Positions 32,828 through 42,247 of a stretch of DNA of 64,000 nt are shown piece after piece; the stretch's first letter is position 1; every line of letters starts with the position of its first letter. A program made the translations under genes and the position numbers. Source of the stretch: Malania oleifera. Lineage: Eukaryota; Streptophyta; Magnoliopsida; Santalales; Ximeniaceae. The stretch is from positions 69,297,823-69,361,822 of the forward strand of contig NC_080419.1 of assembly GCF_029873635.1 (NCBI RefSeq). Reading direction: 5' to 3'. The notes below the pieces were generated by a model. That model saw only the letters and a program-made list of their open reading frames with translations. It was not told the DNA's origin and ran no database searches.

Positions 32828-34610
32828 ACGTCTCTCTCTCTCTCTCTCTCTCTCACTTCTCTCTTCGTTTCTAGGCCTGTTTCTCGCCGAATCGAAGATC
32901 TAAGGCTACCACGACGCTCCTGGCGAAGTTTTTTGCAAGTCTACCAGAGTTGATCGTTGGAAAAGTTTGTTTTGATTTCGTCCCAATCTCAGGGTAAGAC
33001 ATTTTATTCAGTATTTGTCTTTCCCTCAGTTATGAGAAATGTTGTAGGTAAGAAAATACTGATATTTTGTTTTGGGGGATTGTGTTTTCAGGATGTTGAG
33101 CTAGGAACCCTGCGGGTATAGAGCCAGAATTTTATAGGAGCTTTTCAAAGTTAAGGTAAGGGAAATATGCTATGCTAGGAGTTTTTATAATGCTATTAGG
33201 GATTTTATAAACATATATTTATACCAGTTTATTATACAGTTTTTACAGAATATGAGTTTAAATGCTTGTGTGGCCTGAGTATATTTTCATGCGATGAAAA
33301 ACTTATATAGCTTTTATAATATATCATACTATACTGAATGCATAGATATAGACAATATATACAGTTTATACAGTGTTTCCCAATATATGGAGTTATACAT
33401 AACATACAGATATAGATGGCTATTCACAGAGATTATATAGAGAAATCTACATGCATATACAACTTTTATATGAATAGTTTCATGGAACAGATACATATAT
33501 ACATATTCATGTATACAATTTTATTCAGATCAGTATATATATCACAGCTTTATACAGAACAGTGTGTACAGAGTTATAGTATGCTATGTTTTCCTGAATA
33601 CCATAACACATAGTTTATAAAGACAGATTATACACTTATAGCATCGAGATGCTATAGTTACTCAGATTTACAGTACATAATTATAGCGTTATGGTTATTT
33701 TGGAAACATAATGAAAACAACAAAGGTATATATAGATGTACTTATATAGTATCAGATCCTTGTGAAGATATTACAGACATATACAGTTTATAGAGTATGG
33801 TACCGTTGCTATATATAGATAGAGTGCAATCACATATTTTAGATAATGTGTGGGTACCGTCTAACCGTGCTCGGAGTGGATGCAGCTCCCCAGTACGCTG
33901 GGTTGAGGGGGCCGATTAGACGAGGTAGCATCCAATCCCGCGCTTAGGAGTGGATGCATTTTGACCGAGTTGAGGTAGTGTAGAGTATGATGACTTACTA
34001 GGAGGGCCGACCAGGTTAAGTCCCACCTACGGGCCGCACAACCTTGTCATGAGGGGTTGAATCATGACGTGCAAAGTCTTAGGGATAAAGTACAGTTATG
34101 TATATTTATACAGTTTTAGAGTATATGATAAGTATAGTATGGTATTATCAATATGAAAAGTAGAAAATATAGACGATACAGTATATTTTAAATGGTGAAA
34201 GCAGGATGTGCTTTACAGATTATTTGTTTCATTACAGTTCAGTTACTACTTAAAAGTACTTTTAACTTAGTTGCCGCACACTAGTAATAGCATATTTCCA
34301 CTTAGTGAGCATCGACTCACCCCATTACTTTAACATTTTTCAGGTGAGCCAGTTAGGCGAGCAGATCAGGCTCGCGGATAGAGAGAGTGTTGATTACCCT
34401 AGTTATAGGGTGAGTTTTTGACAGAGTTGTGTATATTTTTTTTAGGTAGATGATGTTGGAGGGGTTAGTCTTGTATGGCTATGGTGAATATACATTGGGT
34501 TTTGGTATTGTATAGTATATATATGTGAATGGTTGTATGATTTATGTTCCCGCTGCTTAGGTATGGATTTATATAAAAAAAAAATTGGTAAGAATTTTGA
34601 GGATGTTACA
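32467..34610 (+). repeat. 5' LTR of family A
   Basis: 2144 bp, TGTAACAACCC...GAGGATGTTACA. Parts: palindrome array (32490-32725), TATA box TATAAATA (32735-32742), (CT)n leader (32777-32860), exon-like segment ending CTCAGGGTAAG (32986-32996), acceptor-like GTTTTCAGG (33084-33092), mini-exon-like 33092-33154, second donor AAGGTAAGGG (33153-33162), GGTACCGTTGC (33798), GGCCGACCAGGTTAAGTCC block (34006-34024), CACACTAGTAATAG block (34277), acceptor-like TTTTTCAGG (34337-34345). Confidence 0.9.
32490..32725. promoter_or_regulatory. GTCGAC-centred palindrome array of LTR A
   Basis: Around eleven copies of TCGTCGACGA or CpG-decayed forms; exact at 32604-32613 and 32651-32660. It ends about ten bases ahead of the TATA box (32735-32742). 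The 3' LTR has the matching array at 39590-39825. Confidence 0.65.
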
Positions 34611-34613
34611 TTT

Positions 34614-34626
34614 TGGTATCAAAGCC
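34614..34626 (+). other. Primer-binding site of family A
   Basis: TGGTATCAAAGCC, three bases after the LTR end. It differs by one G-to-A change from the usual TGGTATCAGAGCC complementary to the 3' end of initiator tRNA-Met. Confidence 0.75.
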
Positions 34627-34931
34627 TAGGTTGCTAGGTTCTATAGACTCTAGAGTGCAGCGAAAAACAATACCAGAATATAGGAAAAATATTTGAGGTT
34701 TTGTTCTATGATATGGATACGGGATTTCGTTATTGTTTCTGTGTTTTTCCTGGGGTGATGATTTCAGGAAAACCATAGTAAACTGTTGATGAGTCATGTG
34801 TTTGGGTTGCAGGAGTGGATTTTGGGGTTAGGAGCAGGAGGGCTAGTTAATAAAAGATTTAGAGTTTTAGTTAAATAAGTTGGGTCTGTAGGGAAATAGA
34901 ATTTTGAAACGGTGTTCTATGTGTTTGTAGG

Positions 34932-35972
34932 ATAGACCCAAGAGGCAATAGCGCTCACGCTAGTGGGAATGATGGTGCTAGTCCTTTTGGTGCAGCAAGT
35001 GGGGATTCAGATGTTGTGCTATGTAGTGTGGCTCAGCAAGTTATGGCTGAGATAGTGTGGAATTCTCAAGAGCAGAGAGGTCCATATCTAGTTCAGGGAT
35101 GGACCATAGAGAAATTCATGAAGATGAACCCGCCAGCTTTTTCTGAAGCGACTGACCCTGTAGTTGTTGAGAATTGGGTGCAGGAGGTAGAGAAGATCCT
35201 GACAGTACTTCACTGCACCGATGAGCAGAAAGCTATATACGCTATGTATAGACTAGCAGGGGAGGCTGAGAGATGGTGGATGACCACTAGACTATTGGAG
35301 GAGCAGAGGACGACTCCAGTGTCGATGACCTGGGCCCATTTTAGGGATATATTCTTTGATAGATACTATTCTGCTTCAGTCAGAGAGGCCTGAATTTAGT
35401 AGTTCCTGAGCCTGTCCCAAGGGTCGATGACAGTCCAGCAGTATGCGGTGAAATTTATCGAACTCTCGCGTTTCTACCCATATATCATCCCCGATGAAGT
35501 AAAGAAAGCCAAAATGTTCGAGAGGAATCTGAGGCGAGATATCTACAGGCAGGTGGCAGTACTGAGGATCCAGGATTTTACAGAGTTGGTTAATAGGGCC
35601 ATTATAGCAGAGGAAAGTTTATCGAAAAAGATTGAGACACAGAGTTAGAAGAAGAGGACCAGACCCTCGAGCTTTCAGGTGGGTCCCAACCGAGGCTCTT
35701 GGAGGGGAGGTAGATCTGGTGGAGGTCAAAGACAGATAGTAGAGCAGGGTGGATTCCAGGGCAGTCAGCCTCCCGCCACTTGTGCCAGATGTGGTCGGAG
35801 ACACCCGTGTGAATGTCGTTTAGGGGAGCATGTTTGCTACCATTGCGGGAGACCCGGTCATATGGCTCGATCCTATCAGATGACACCAGGTTATGTACCT
35901 GGTCCTAGGCCATTTTGGGGAGGATACCAGGTGCCCTGCGGAGGTCGACAGAGAAATACCACGTCGGCATGA
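34932..35972 (+). pseudogene. Gypsy gag (capsid and zinc knuckle), family A
   Basis: The frame begins at 34932 where ATA stands at the expected start, followed by DPRGNSAHASGNDG. Capsid motifs: KFMKMNPPAFSEATDPVVVE, NWVQEVEKIL, AGEAERWWM and FDRYYSASVREA. Then stops at 35391-35402, then [37 protein letters not shown], and a TAG at 35646. The third part (35679-35972) has CARCGRRHPCEC followed by the knuckle CYHCGRPGHMARSY, in which the last Cys of the CCHC pattern is Tyr. The missing start, three stop sites and broken knuckle show it is dead. Gag packages the element RNA into cytoplasmic particles. Confidence 0.88.
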
Positions 35973-36309
35973 TACTGGTGCCACCCATTCCTTTATATCG
36001 GCAGGGTATGTTAGAATAGCTGGGGTAGAGACTCAGCTACTAGATGTAGAATTGTTTGTGGGTACACCGATGGGATCTATGGTTAGATGCAGGAGGGTAC
36101 TTCGAAATTTTTCAGTAGGTATTCAGGAGAGAGTGCTGTTAGCCAATCTTGTGGTCCTAGATATACAGGGGTTCGATGTGATACTGGTCATGGATTGGTT
36201 AGCAAATTATCACGCAAGTATTGATTGTCATCTGAAGGAAGCAATCTTTAGACCCCCGGGTGAGTCAGAGTTTAGATTTTCAGGTTCACGTGTACGTGCC
36301 TCACCATAG
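35968..36309 (+). pseudogene. Gypsy protease, family A
   Basis: After a frame change relative to gag, the aspartic-protease active site DTGATHSFIS (about 35968-36000) is followed by YVRIAGVETQLLDVEL, RRVLRNFSVGI and DVILVMDWLANYHASIDC, the order found in plant Ty3/gypsy proteases. The link from the gag zinc knuckle to this motif is short, so some linker is deleted. A TAG at 36307-36309 ends the frame where pol should continue. Confidence 0.85.
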
Positions 36310-36312
36310 CTA

Positions 36313-37260
36313 GTGTCGGCTTTTTTGGTGAGGAGATTGTTACAGGGTGGTTGCCAGGGGTATGTCGCATACATAAAAGAATTTCCAAAAGAAGAATTAA
36401 GACAAGTTGACATACCAGTAGTGAGGGAATTCCCAGATGTATTTCTAGAAGAATTGCCTGGTTTGCCACCAGATCATGAGATTGAGTTCACTATAGATTT
36501 TTTTTCTAGGATCTACACCAATATCAAAAGCACCATACCATATGACCCCCGTAGAGTTAAAAGAATTGAAAGAACAGTTACAGGAATTTCTGGATAAAGG
36601 TTTTATCAGGCCCAGTGTGTCGCCTTGGGGTGCGCCAATTCTTTTCGTGAAAAAGAAAGATGGAACCATGAGGTTGTGCATCGATTATAGGGAGATAAAC
36701 AAATTGACAGTTAAGAATAAATATATTCTCCTAGGATTGATGATTTATTTGATCAGCTCCAGGGGACCTAGGTTTACTCTAAGATTAATCTGCGGTCAGG
36801 TTACCACCAGGTGAAAATTAAAGCAGAAGATATTACGAAGACCGCATTTTGTACTAGGTATGGGCATTACGAGTTTTTAGTGATGCCATTTGGGTTGACT
36901 AATGCACCAGCGGTCTTCATGGATTTGATGAATTGGGTGTTCCACCAGTATTTGGACCAGTTTGTGGTTGTGTTTATTGATGATATACTGGTCTATTCGA
37001 GGAGTTTTAAGGAGCACGAGCATCATTTGAGGCTAGTATTGTAGATATTGAGAGAAAGGAAATTATATGCAAAATTCAAGAAATGTGAGTTCTGGTTAAG
37101 GAAGATTACTTTTCTCGGCCATGTGATCTCAGAAGTAGGAGTATCAGTTGATCCAAGTAAAATAAAGGCAGTGGTGAATTGGGAGAGGCCGAGAAATGTT
37201 CAGGAAGTCAGGAGTTTTCTAGGGTTAGCAGGTTATTACTGAAGCTTTGTGGATGGTTTC
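36313..37260 (+). pseudogene. Gypsy reverse transcriptase, family A
   Basis: Motifs in order: VVREFPDVFLEELPGLPPDHEIEF (36418-36489), then after a shift [24 protein letters not shown] and [13 protein letters not shown] (36590-36710), then frames interleaved near 36730-36810. The motif-A position reads [11 protein letters not shown], with Asn where the catalytic Asp is expected. It then continues [24 protein letters not shown], the catalytic FIDD of [12 protein letters not shown] (36970-37000), a TAG at 37042, and ATFLGHVIS-type connection sequence to YY then TGA at 37240. The copy is non-functional. Confidence 0.9.
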
Positions 37261-37929
37261 TCCAGGCTATCAGGACCATTAACACAACTTACGAGGAAAA
37301 ATGTAAAATTTGAATGGACTGATGACTGTGAGCAGAGTTTTCAAGAGTTAAAGTAGCGGTTAGTTTCAGCTCCAGTACTGACTATTCCATCAGGGGAGGA
37401 CGATTTTGTAATATATAGTGATGCTTCTTTGAAGGGTCTTAGATGCGTGTTGATGCAGCACGGCAGGGTCATTGCTTATGCGTCTAGACAGCTTAAAGAA
37501 TACGACAAGAATTATCCTGTCCATGATTTAGAACTTGCTGCAGTGGTGTATGCTCTCAAACTCTGGAGGCATTATTTATATGGTGGAAAGTGCGAGATTT
37601 TCACGGATCATAAAAGTTTGAAATATTTCTTTACTTAGAAAGAGTTGAATATGAGACAAAGAAGGTGGCTAGAACTTATTAAAGATTATGATTGCACGAT
37701 TAGCCACCACCCAGGAAAAGCAAATGTAGTGGCAGATGCTCTAAGCAGGAAATCAGGGGGATCCGTACTAGCAGCTATGGAGATTCAGCACTCAATTCTG
37801 GTGGATTTGGATAGGCTTAGTATAGAATTAGTGGAGGAGAGTCCTCAGGCAGTTATTGCCAGTCTAGTGGTTCAGCCTACACTTTACGAGAGGATTAAGC
37901 AGCTCAGGGTGATGATGCAAAGTTGGTAG
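37261..37929 (+). pseudogene. Gypsy RNase H and linker, family A
   Basis: Continues from the reverse transcriptase: FEWTDDCEQSF, a TAG near 37354, then [11 protein letters not shown] with the RNase H Asp, [49 protein letters not shown], a TAG at 37636, and then [35 protein letters not shown] one-base loss near 37900 (AAGCAGCTCAGG) shifts the frame before the integrase. It degrades RNA in RNA:DNA hybrids during reverse transcription; inactive here. Confidence 0.88.
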
Positions 37930-38987
37930 TAGTGATGGCTAGAGTATGTGATGGTCAAGGTGAGGAGTTCAGTATATCAGATGATGGAGCTCTGCGATTC
38001 CGTACTAGGCTATGTGTTCCTGTAGATACTGAGATCAGGAGAACTATACTGGAGAAGGCTCACAGATCGCTATACACAGTCCATCCCAAAAGTACTAAAA
38101 TGTATAGGGACCTACGAGAGTATTTCTGGTGGAGTGGAATGAAGAGGGAGATAGCCGAATTTGTTCAGCAATGCTTGACATGTCAATAGGTTAAAGCTGA
38201 ACACTAAAGACCGGTAGGACAGTTGCAGCCATTGTTCATTCCAGAATGGAAATGGGACCACGTTTCGATGGACTTCATTATGAGGTTACCACCAGTACGA
38301 CAGGGATTGAATGCAATTTGGGTGGTTGTAGATCGTCTGACGAAGACTGCCCATTTCATCCCTATTAAAATCGGTTATTCCATGGATAGATTGGAAGAGA
38401 TATATGTTCAAGAGATAGTTCGTGTGCATAGACTACCAGTATCCATAGTCTCAGACCGATATCCTCAGTTTACTTCACGATTCTAGAAAAGTTTTCAGGA
38501 GGCTATGGGTACGCAACTAGCTTTTAGCACTGCTTTTCATCCCCAGATAGATGGTCAGACTGAGAGAACAATTCAGATATTAGAAGATATGCTTCGTGCT
38601 TGTGTGCTTGATTTTGGAGGCAATTGGATTCAGTTTATGCCGTTAGTTGAGTTTGCTTACAATAATAGCTATCAGGCTAGTATCAGCATGGCTCCATACG
38701 AGGCATTATATGGCAGGAGATGTCGTTCTCCTCTTTTCTGGGATGAAGTAGGTGAAAGGCGAGTTTTGGGTCCCAAGATAATACAACAGGCGTCTAACAA
38801 AGTCCGATTAATTAGAGAGAGAATCAGTACAGCACAAATTCGGCAGAAAAGCTATACAAACACTTGCCGCCGAGAGTTGGAATTTGATATGGGAGATCAA
38901 GTATTTTTGAAGATAGCTCCTCTGAAAGGAGTAATGAGGTTTGGAAAGAAGGGCAAGTTGAGCCCTAGATTTATTGGCCCTTTTTGA
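37923..38987 (+). pseudogene. Gypsy integrase, family A
   Basis: The zinc-finger region has H...VYTVHPKSTKMYRDLREYFWWSGMK and CLTCQ, with the HHCC arrangement partly visible. Two stops follow (TAG 38187, TAA about 38205). The catalytic core has DFIMRLPPVRQG and WVVVDRLTKTAHFIP, then SIVSDRYPQFTSRF, a TAG at 38484, and FHPQIDGQTERTIQILEDMLRACVLDF, covering the D,D-35-E residues. The C-terminal part with GDQVFLKIAPLKG and GKLSPRFIGPF ends where an extra T near 38983 shifts the frame. Integrase inserts the cDNA into chromosomal DNA; this copy cannot work. Confidence 0.9.
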
Positions 38988-39315
38988 AATACTTGAGAAA
39001 GTAGGGTCAGTTGCTTACATGCTAGCTTTGCTGCCAGCTTTAACTTGTATTCATGATGTGTTTCATGTTGCTATGTTAAGGAAATACGTTCCAGACCCAT
39101 CCCACATCCTTAGCTATGCAGAGATAGAGCTTAAGGATTCATTGTCATATGAAGAAGTACCAGTACAAATTTTGGACAGGAAAGTTCAAACTTTACGCAT
39201 TAAAGAAATACAGTTAGTTAAAGTTTTGTGGAGGAATCATGCTATAGAGGAAGCTTCTTGGGAGCTAGAGGATCAGATTAGACAGAGATACCCGCAGTTG
39301 TTCCAAAAGATATAG
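38974..39315 (+). pseudogene. Integrase C-terminus with chromodomain-like tail, family A
   Basis: 113 residues: FEILEKVGSVAYMLALLP, DVFHVAMLRKYVPDPSHIL, then EEVPVQILDRKVQTLRIKEIQLVKVLWRNH and EEASWELEDQIRQRYPQLF. The last 50 residues resemble the chromodomain of chromoviruses, which in the family directs integration into heterochromatin. It ends with TAG at 39313. It is open in its own frame but disconnected from the rest of pol by the shift near 38983. Confidence 0.85.
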
Positions 39316-39551
39316 AGGTACTCAGGTAAAGTATAATAGTTAGATAGGTTTCTTTTGCAGGTACATGTATTGATTTTAGTTAATAGATAGTTTTAGTTTT
39401 ATATGCGTAATTTCCAGAACGTAAATGTAACCACGGTATTCCTCCGCCATAAGTTAGGGCAGGTAACAAGATAAGTAGACCCTTTTCCTTTACGGAATGA
39501 TAGAATGTATAGATGGAGATACAGATAGTAAATTTCGAGGATGAAATTTTA

Positions 39552-39565
39552 TAAGGAGGGGAGAA
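39552..39565 (+). other. Polypurine tract of family A
   Basis: AAGGAGGGGAGAA directly ahead of the 3' LTR (TGTAACAACTC at 39566). An identical tract precedes the 3' LTR of family C on the minus strand (complement of 16913-16926). Confidence 0.85.
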
Positions 39566-40787
39566 TGTAACAACTCAGAATTTTTGCACAGAATTTGTCA
39601 ACGAATATGGGGGATTCGTCGATGAGTTCATAAGGAAATTCGTTGACGAATACAGGGTTTCATCTACGAAGGTCTTCAGGACCTCATCGACGAAGGCAGG
39701 ATTCGTTGACGAGAAAATACCAAGAGACAGATATGGGCTGCTTTGAATTTCTTCAACGAATACAGGGTTTCGTCGATGAATTTAATGAAGGACTCATCGA
39801 TGAGGTGACGTGTCTTGTCTACGAATATGGCAGTATAAATAGTGAAAAACCTAAATTTTTACCCATTTTCAGCGCTCCTCTCTATCTCTTCTCTCTCTCT
39901 ACGTCTCTCTCTCACTTCTCTCTTCGTTTTCGGGCCTTTTTCTTGCTAGATCGAAGATTTGAGGCTACCACGATGCTTCTGGCGAAGTTCTTTGCAAGTC
40001 TACTGGAGCTGATCGTTGGAAAAGTTGGTTTGGATTTCGTCCCAATTTCAGGGTAAGACATTTTATTCAGTATTTGCCTTTCCCTCAGTTATGAGAAATG
40101 TTATAGGTAAGAAAATACCGATATTTTGTTTTGGGGGATTATGTTTTCAGGATGTTGAGCTAGGAACCCTGCGGGTATAGAGCCAAAATTTTATAGGGGC
40201 TTTTCAAAGTTAAGGTAAGGGAAATATGCTATGCTAGGAGTTTTTATAATGCTATTAGGGATTTTATAGACATATATTTATACCAGTTTATTATACAGTT
40301 TTTGCAGAATATGAGTTTAAATGCTTGTGTGGCCTGAGTATATTTTCATGCGATAAAAAACTTATATAACTTTTATAATATATCATACTATACTGAATGC
40401 ATAGATATAGACAATATATACAGTTTATACAGTGTTTCCCAGTATATGGAATTATACAGAACATACAGATATAGATGGATGTTCACAAAGATTATACAGA
40501 GAAACCTACATGCATATATAGCTTTTATACGAATAGTTTCATGGAACAGATACATATATACATATATACATATTCATGTATATAGTTTTATTCAGATCAG
40601 TATATATATCACAGCTTTATACAGAATAGTGTATACAGAATTATAGTATGCTATGTTTTCCTGAATACCATAACATACAGTTTATAAAGACAGATTATAC
40701 AGTTATAGCATCAAGATGCTATAGTTACTCAGATTTACAATACATAATTATAGCGTTATGGTTATTTTGGAAACATAATGAAAACAG

Positions 40788-40831
<44 letters not shown>

Positions 40832-40851
40832 CCTTTGCTGTTTTCATTATG

Positions 40852-40891
<40 letters not shown>

Positions 40892-41321
40892 TCAGAGCCT
40901 TGTGGAGATATTACAGACAGATACAATTTACAAAGCACGGTACCATTGCTATATACAGATAGAGTGCAACCACATATTTCAGATAATGTGTCGGTACCGT
41001 CTAACCATGCTCGGAGTGGATACAGCTCCCCAGTACGCTGGGTTGAGGGGGCCGATTAGCTGAGGTAGCAGCCAGTCCCATGCTTAGGAGTGGATGCAGT
41101 TTGGCTGGACTGAGGTAGTATAGAGTATGATGTCTTACCTGGAGGGCCGACCAGGTTAAGTCCCGCCTATGGGCCACACAACCCTGTCATGAGAGGTTAA
41201 ATCATGACGTATAGAGTCCCAGAGATAAAGCACAGTTATGTATACGTATATAGTTTTACAGTATATGATAAGTATAGTATGGTATTATCAATATGAAAAG
41301 TAGAAAATACAGACGATACAG
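39566..41321 (+). repeat. 3' LTR of family A, truncated
   Basis: Collinear with 32467-34210 of the 5' LTR, then stops abruptly at ACAGACGATACAG (41309-41321), where sequence of the duplicated segment begins. The last 400 bases are missing. TATA box at 39834-39841, palindrome array 39590-39825. It differs from the 5' LTR by scattered transitions, a shorter CT tract, and an inserted inverted duplication at 40772-40853. Confidence 0.88.
40772..40853. repeat. 82-bp near-perfect inverted repeat in the 3' LTR A
   Basis: The left arm AACATAATGAAAACAGCAAA with GGTATAT... (from 40772) is answered by its reverse complement ending TTTGCTGTTTTCATTATGTT at 40853, with a (TA)n middle. The 5' LTR has only the left arm (33706-33730), so the inversion arose after insertion. 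(TA)n tracts follow at 40855-40888. Confidence 0.85.
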
Positions 41322-41338
41322 GTATTATCGGAAGCAAT

Positions 41339-41691
41339 TTAAATAAGCGAAGTCGTGATGCTTTTTGTGACGAGAGGTCGAGATTCAATCACCCCTAAAC
41401 ACCATCCTAGAAATCCAAGCTTCAAACGGGAAGAGGGAGCTGATGATGATGAAAAGGAAGAGCGAGGATACAAAATGAAACCGTGGTGCGAGATTCTGTG
41501 CAACCTAATCGTGCCGAATTGAGATGAGATGGAACATACGCCCTCCATCTCTGCTGGTTTGCGAGAAGAGAGTATTTGGTTGAAGAATCAACGTCAATTA
41601 CCAGTCGCCGTCCTTGAAGATGACAACATTTGCTGAAATGTCTAGCAAAACCGCTTAGCATTTTATAGAAAGCTAGAACACTGCTCTTCAA
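41339..41691 (-). pseudogene. Mpv17/PMP22-family gene, first exon (copy 2), truncated
   Basis: Same two overlapping frames as the copy at 10780-11168. The N-terminal frame runs from the ATG at 41691 (MKSSVLAFYKMLSGFARHF); the second frame has LGFLGWCLGVIESRPLVTKS. The same one-base frame conflict lies between them, so both copies descend from an already broken ancestor, unless the start or intron model differs from what I assume. The exon is cut a few codons before the donor site by the junction at 41326. The TATA box is kept at 41752-41759. Confidence 0.55.
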
Positions 41692-42114
41692 AATGAATTT
41701 CCTACAAGTCGGTTATACCATTGGTTTATTCGCTGGGCGCACCACTACACCTATTTATACGCCTTTTATTTTTCTTTTCTTTTAAATATTTTAAATTGTT
41801 AGACATAAACCACCTAAAAATGGAACCCAGTAAGGATAAAAGTGAACCTTCCATTAGAATTCTTCAATTTTTTTTTTTTTATAATTGGTATCTCATTTCA
41901 TGTCTAATTTATTCTATAATTTGGATTTGTATTGGATTTTGATAAAATATAATATAAAATTATATTGAAAATTTATCCAAATCTACTTAAATCCAAATTC
42001 AATGTCCGAAATTCATGCTCCCGAATGCATTAACATATTCTGCTAGTGCAACATGATATTAAAATCTATAACGCTTTACTTTTATTCATTAATCTTTCTT
42101 ATAACTAGCCATAC

Positions 42115-42247
42115 ACATACACACTGTGCGCGTGCTCTGCAACTCTTTTAGAGGTTTTTATTTATATGATGATATTCATAAGCTTCAAACTCTTCATGTG
42201 AAAATGGATGGTAATGGTAATATATGATTATTGTGATTAATGGACAG
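42115..42247 (-). mobile_element. Helitron remnant, copy 2, 3'-end side
   Basis: CTAG terminus (complement of 42115-42118, followed on the minus strand by T) preceded by the same GCACGCGCACAGTGTG run as copy 1. The rest lies beyond the copia insertion, at 49667-50365. Confidence 0.5.

Larger units (their letters stand above)
32467..41321 (+). mobile_element. Ty3/gypsy chromovirus (probably Tekay/Del-like), family A, decayed
   Basis: Almost complete: 5' LTR 32467-34610, primer site 34614, gag, protease, reverse transcriptase, RNase H, integrase and chromodomain-like tail (34932-39315), polypurine tract 39552-39565, and 3' LTR from 39566 cut off at 41321. The gag-PR-RT-RH-IN order and the chromodomain-like C-terminus place it with chromoviruses. 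It inserted into the copia LTR at 32466; the expected 5-bp duplication ACTGA (32462-32466) cannot be checked because the right end is deleted. Stops and shifts in every domain make it inactive. Confidence 0.92.
41326..42247. repeat. Duplicated segment, copy 2, left part
   Basis: Matches 10806-11727. It joins the broken end of the family-A 3' LTR at about 41322-41327 and continues, after the copia insertion at 42248-49666, at 49667-51812. Confidence 0.85.

Noticed and set aside
34932-39315. Endogenous pararetrovirus rather than a retrotransposon
   Set aside because: LTRs, primer site, polypurine tract, integrase and chromodomain-like tail are present and no movement or transactivator protein was seen.
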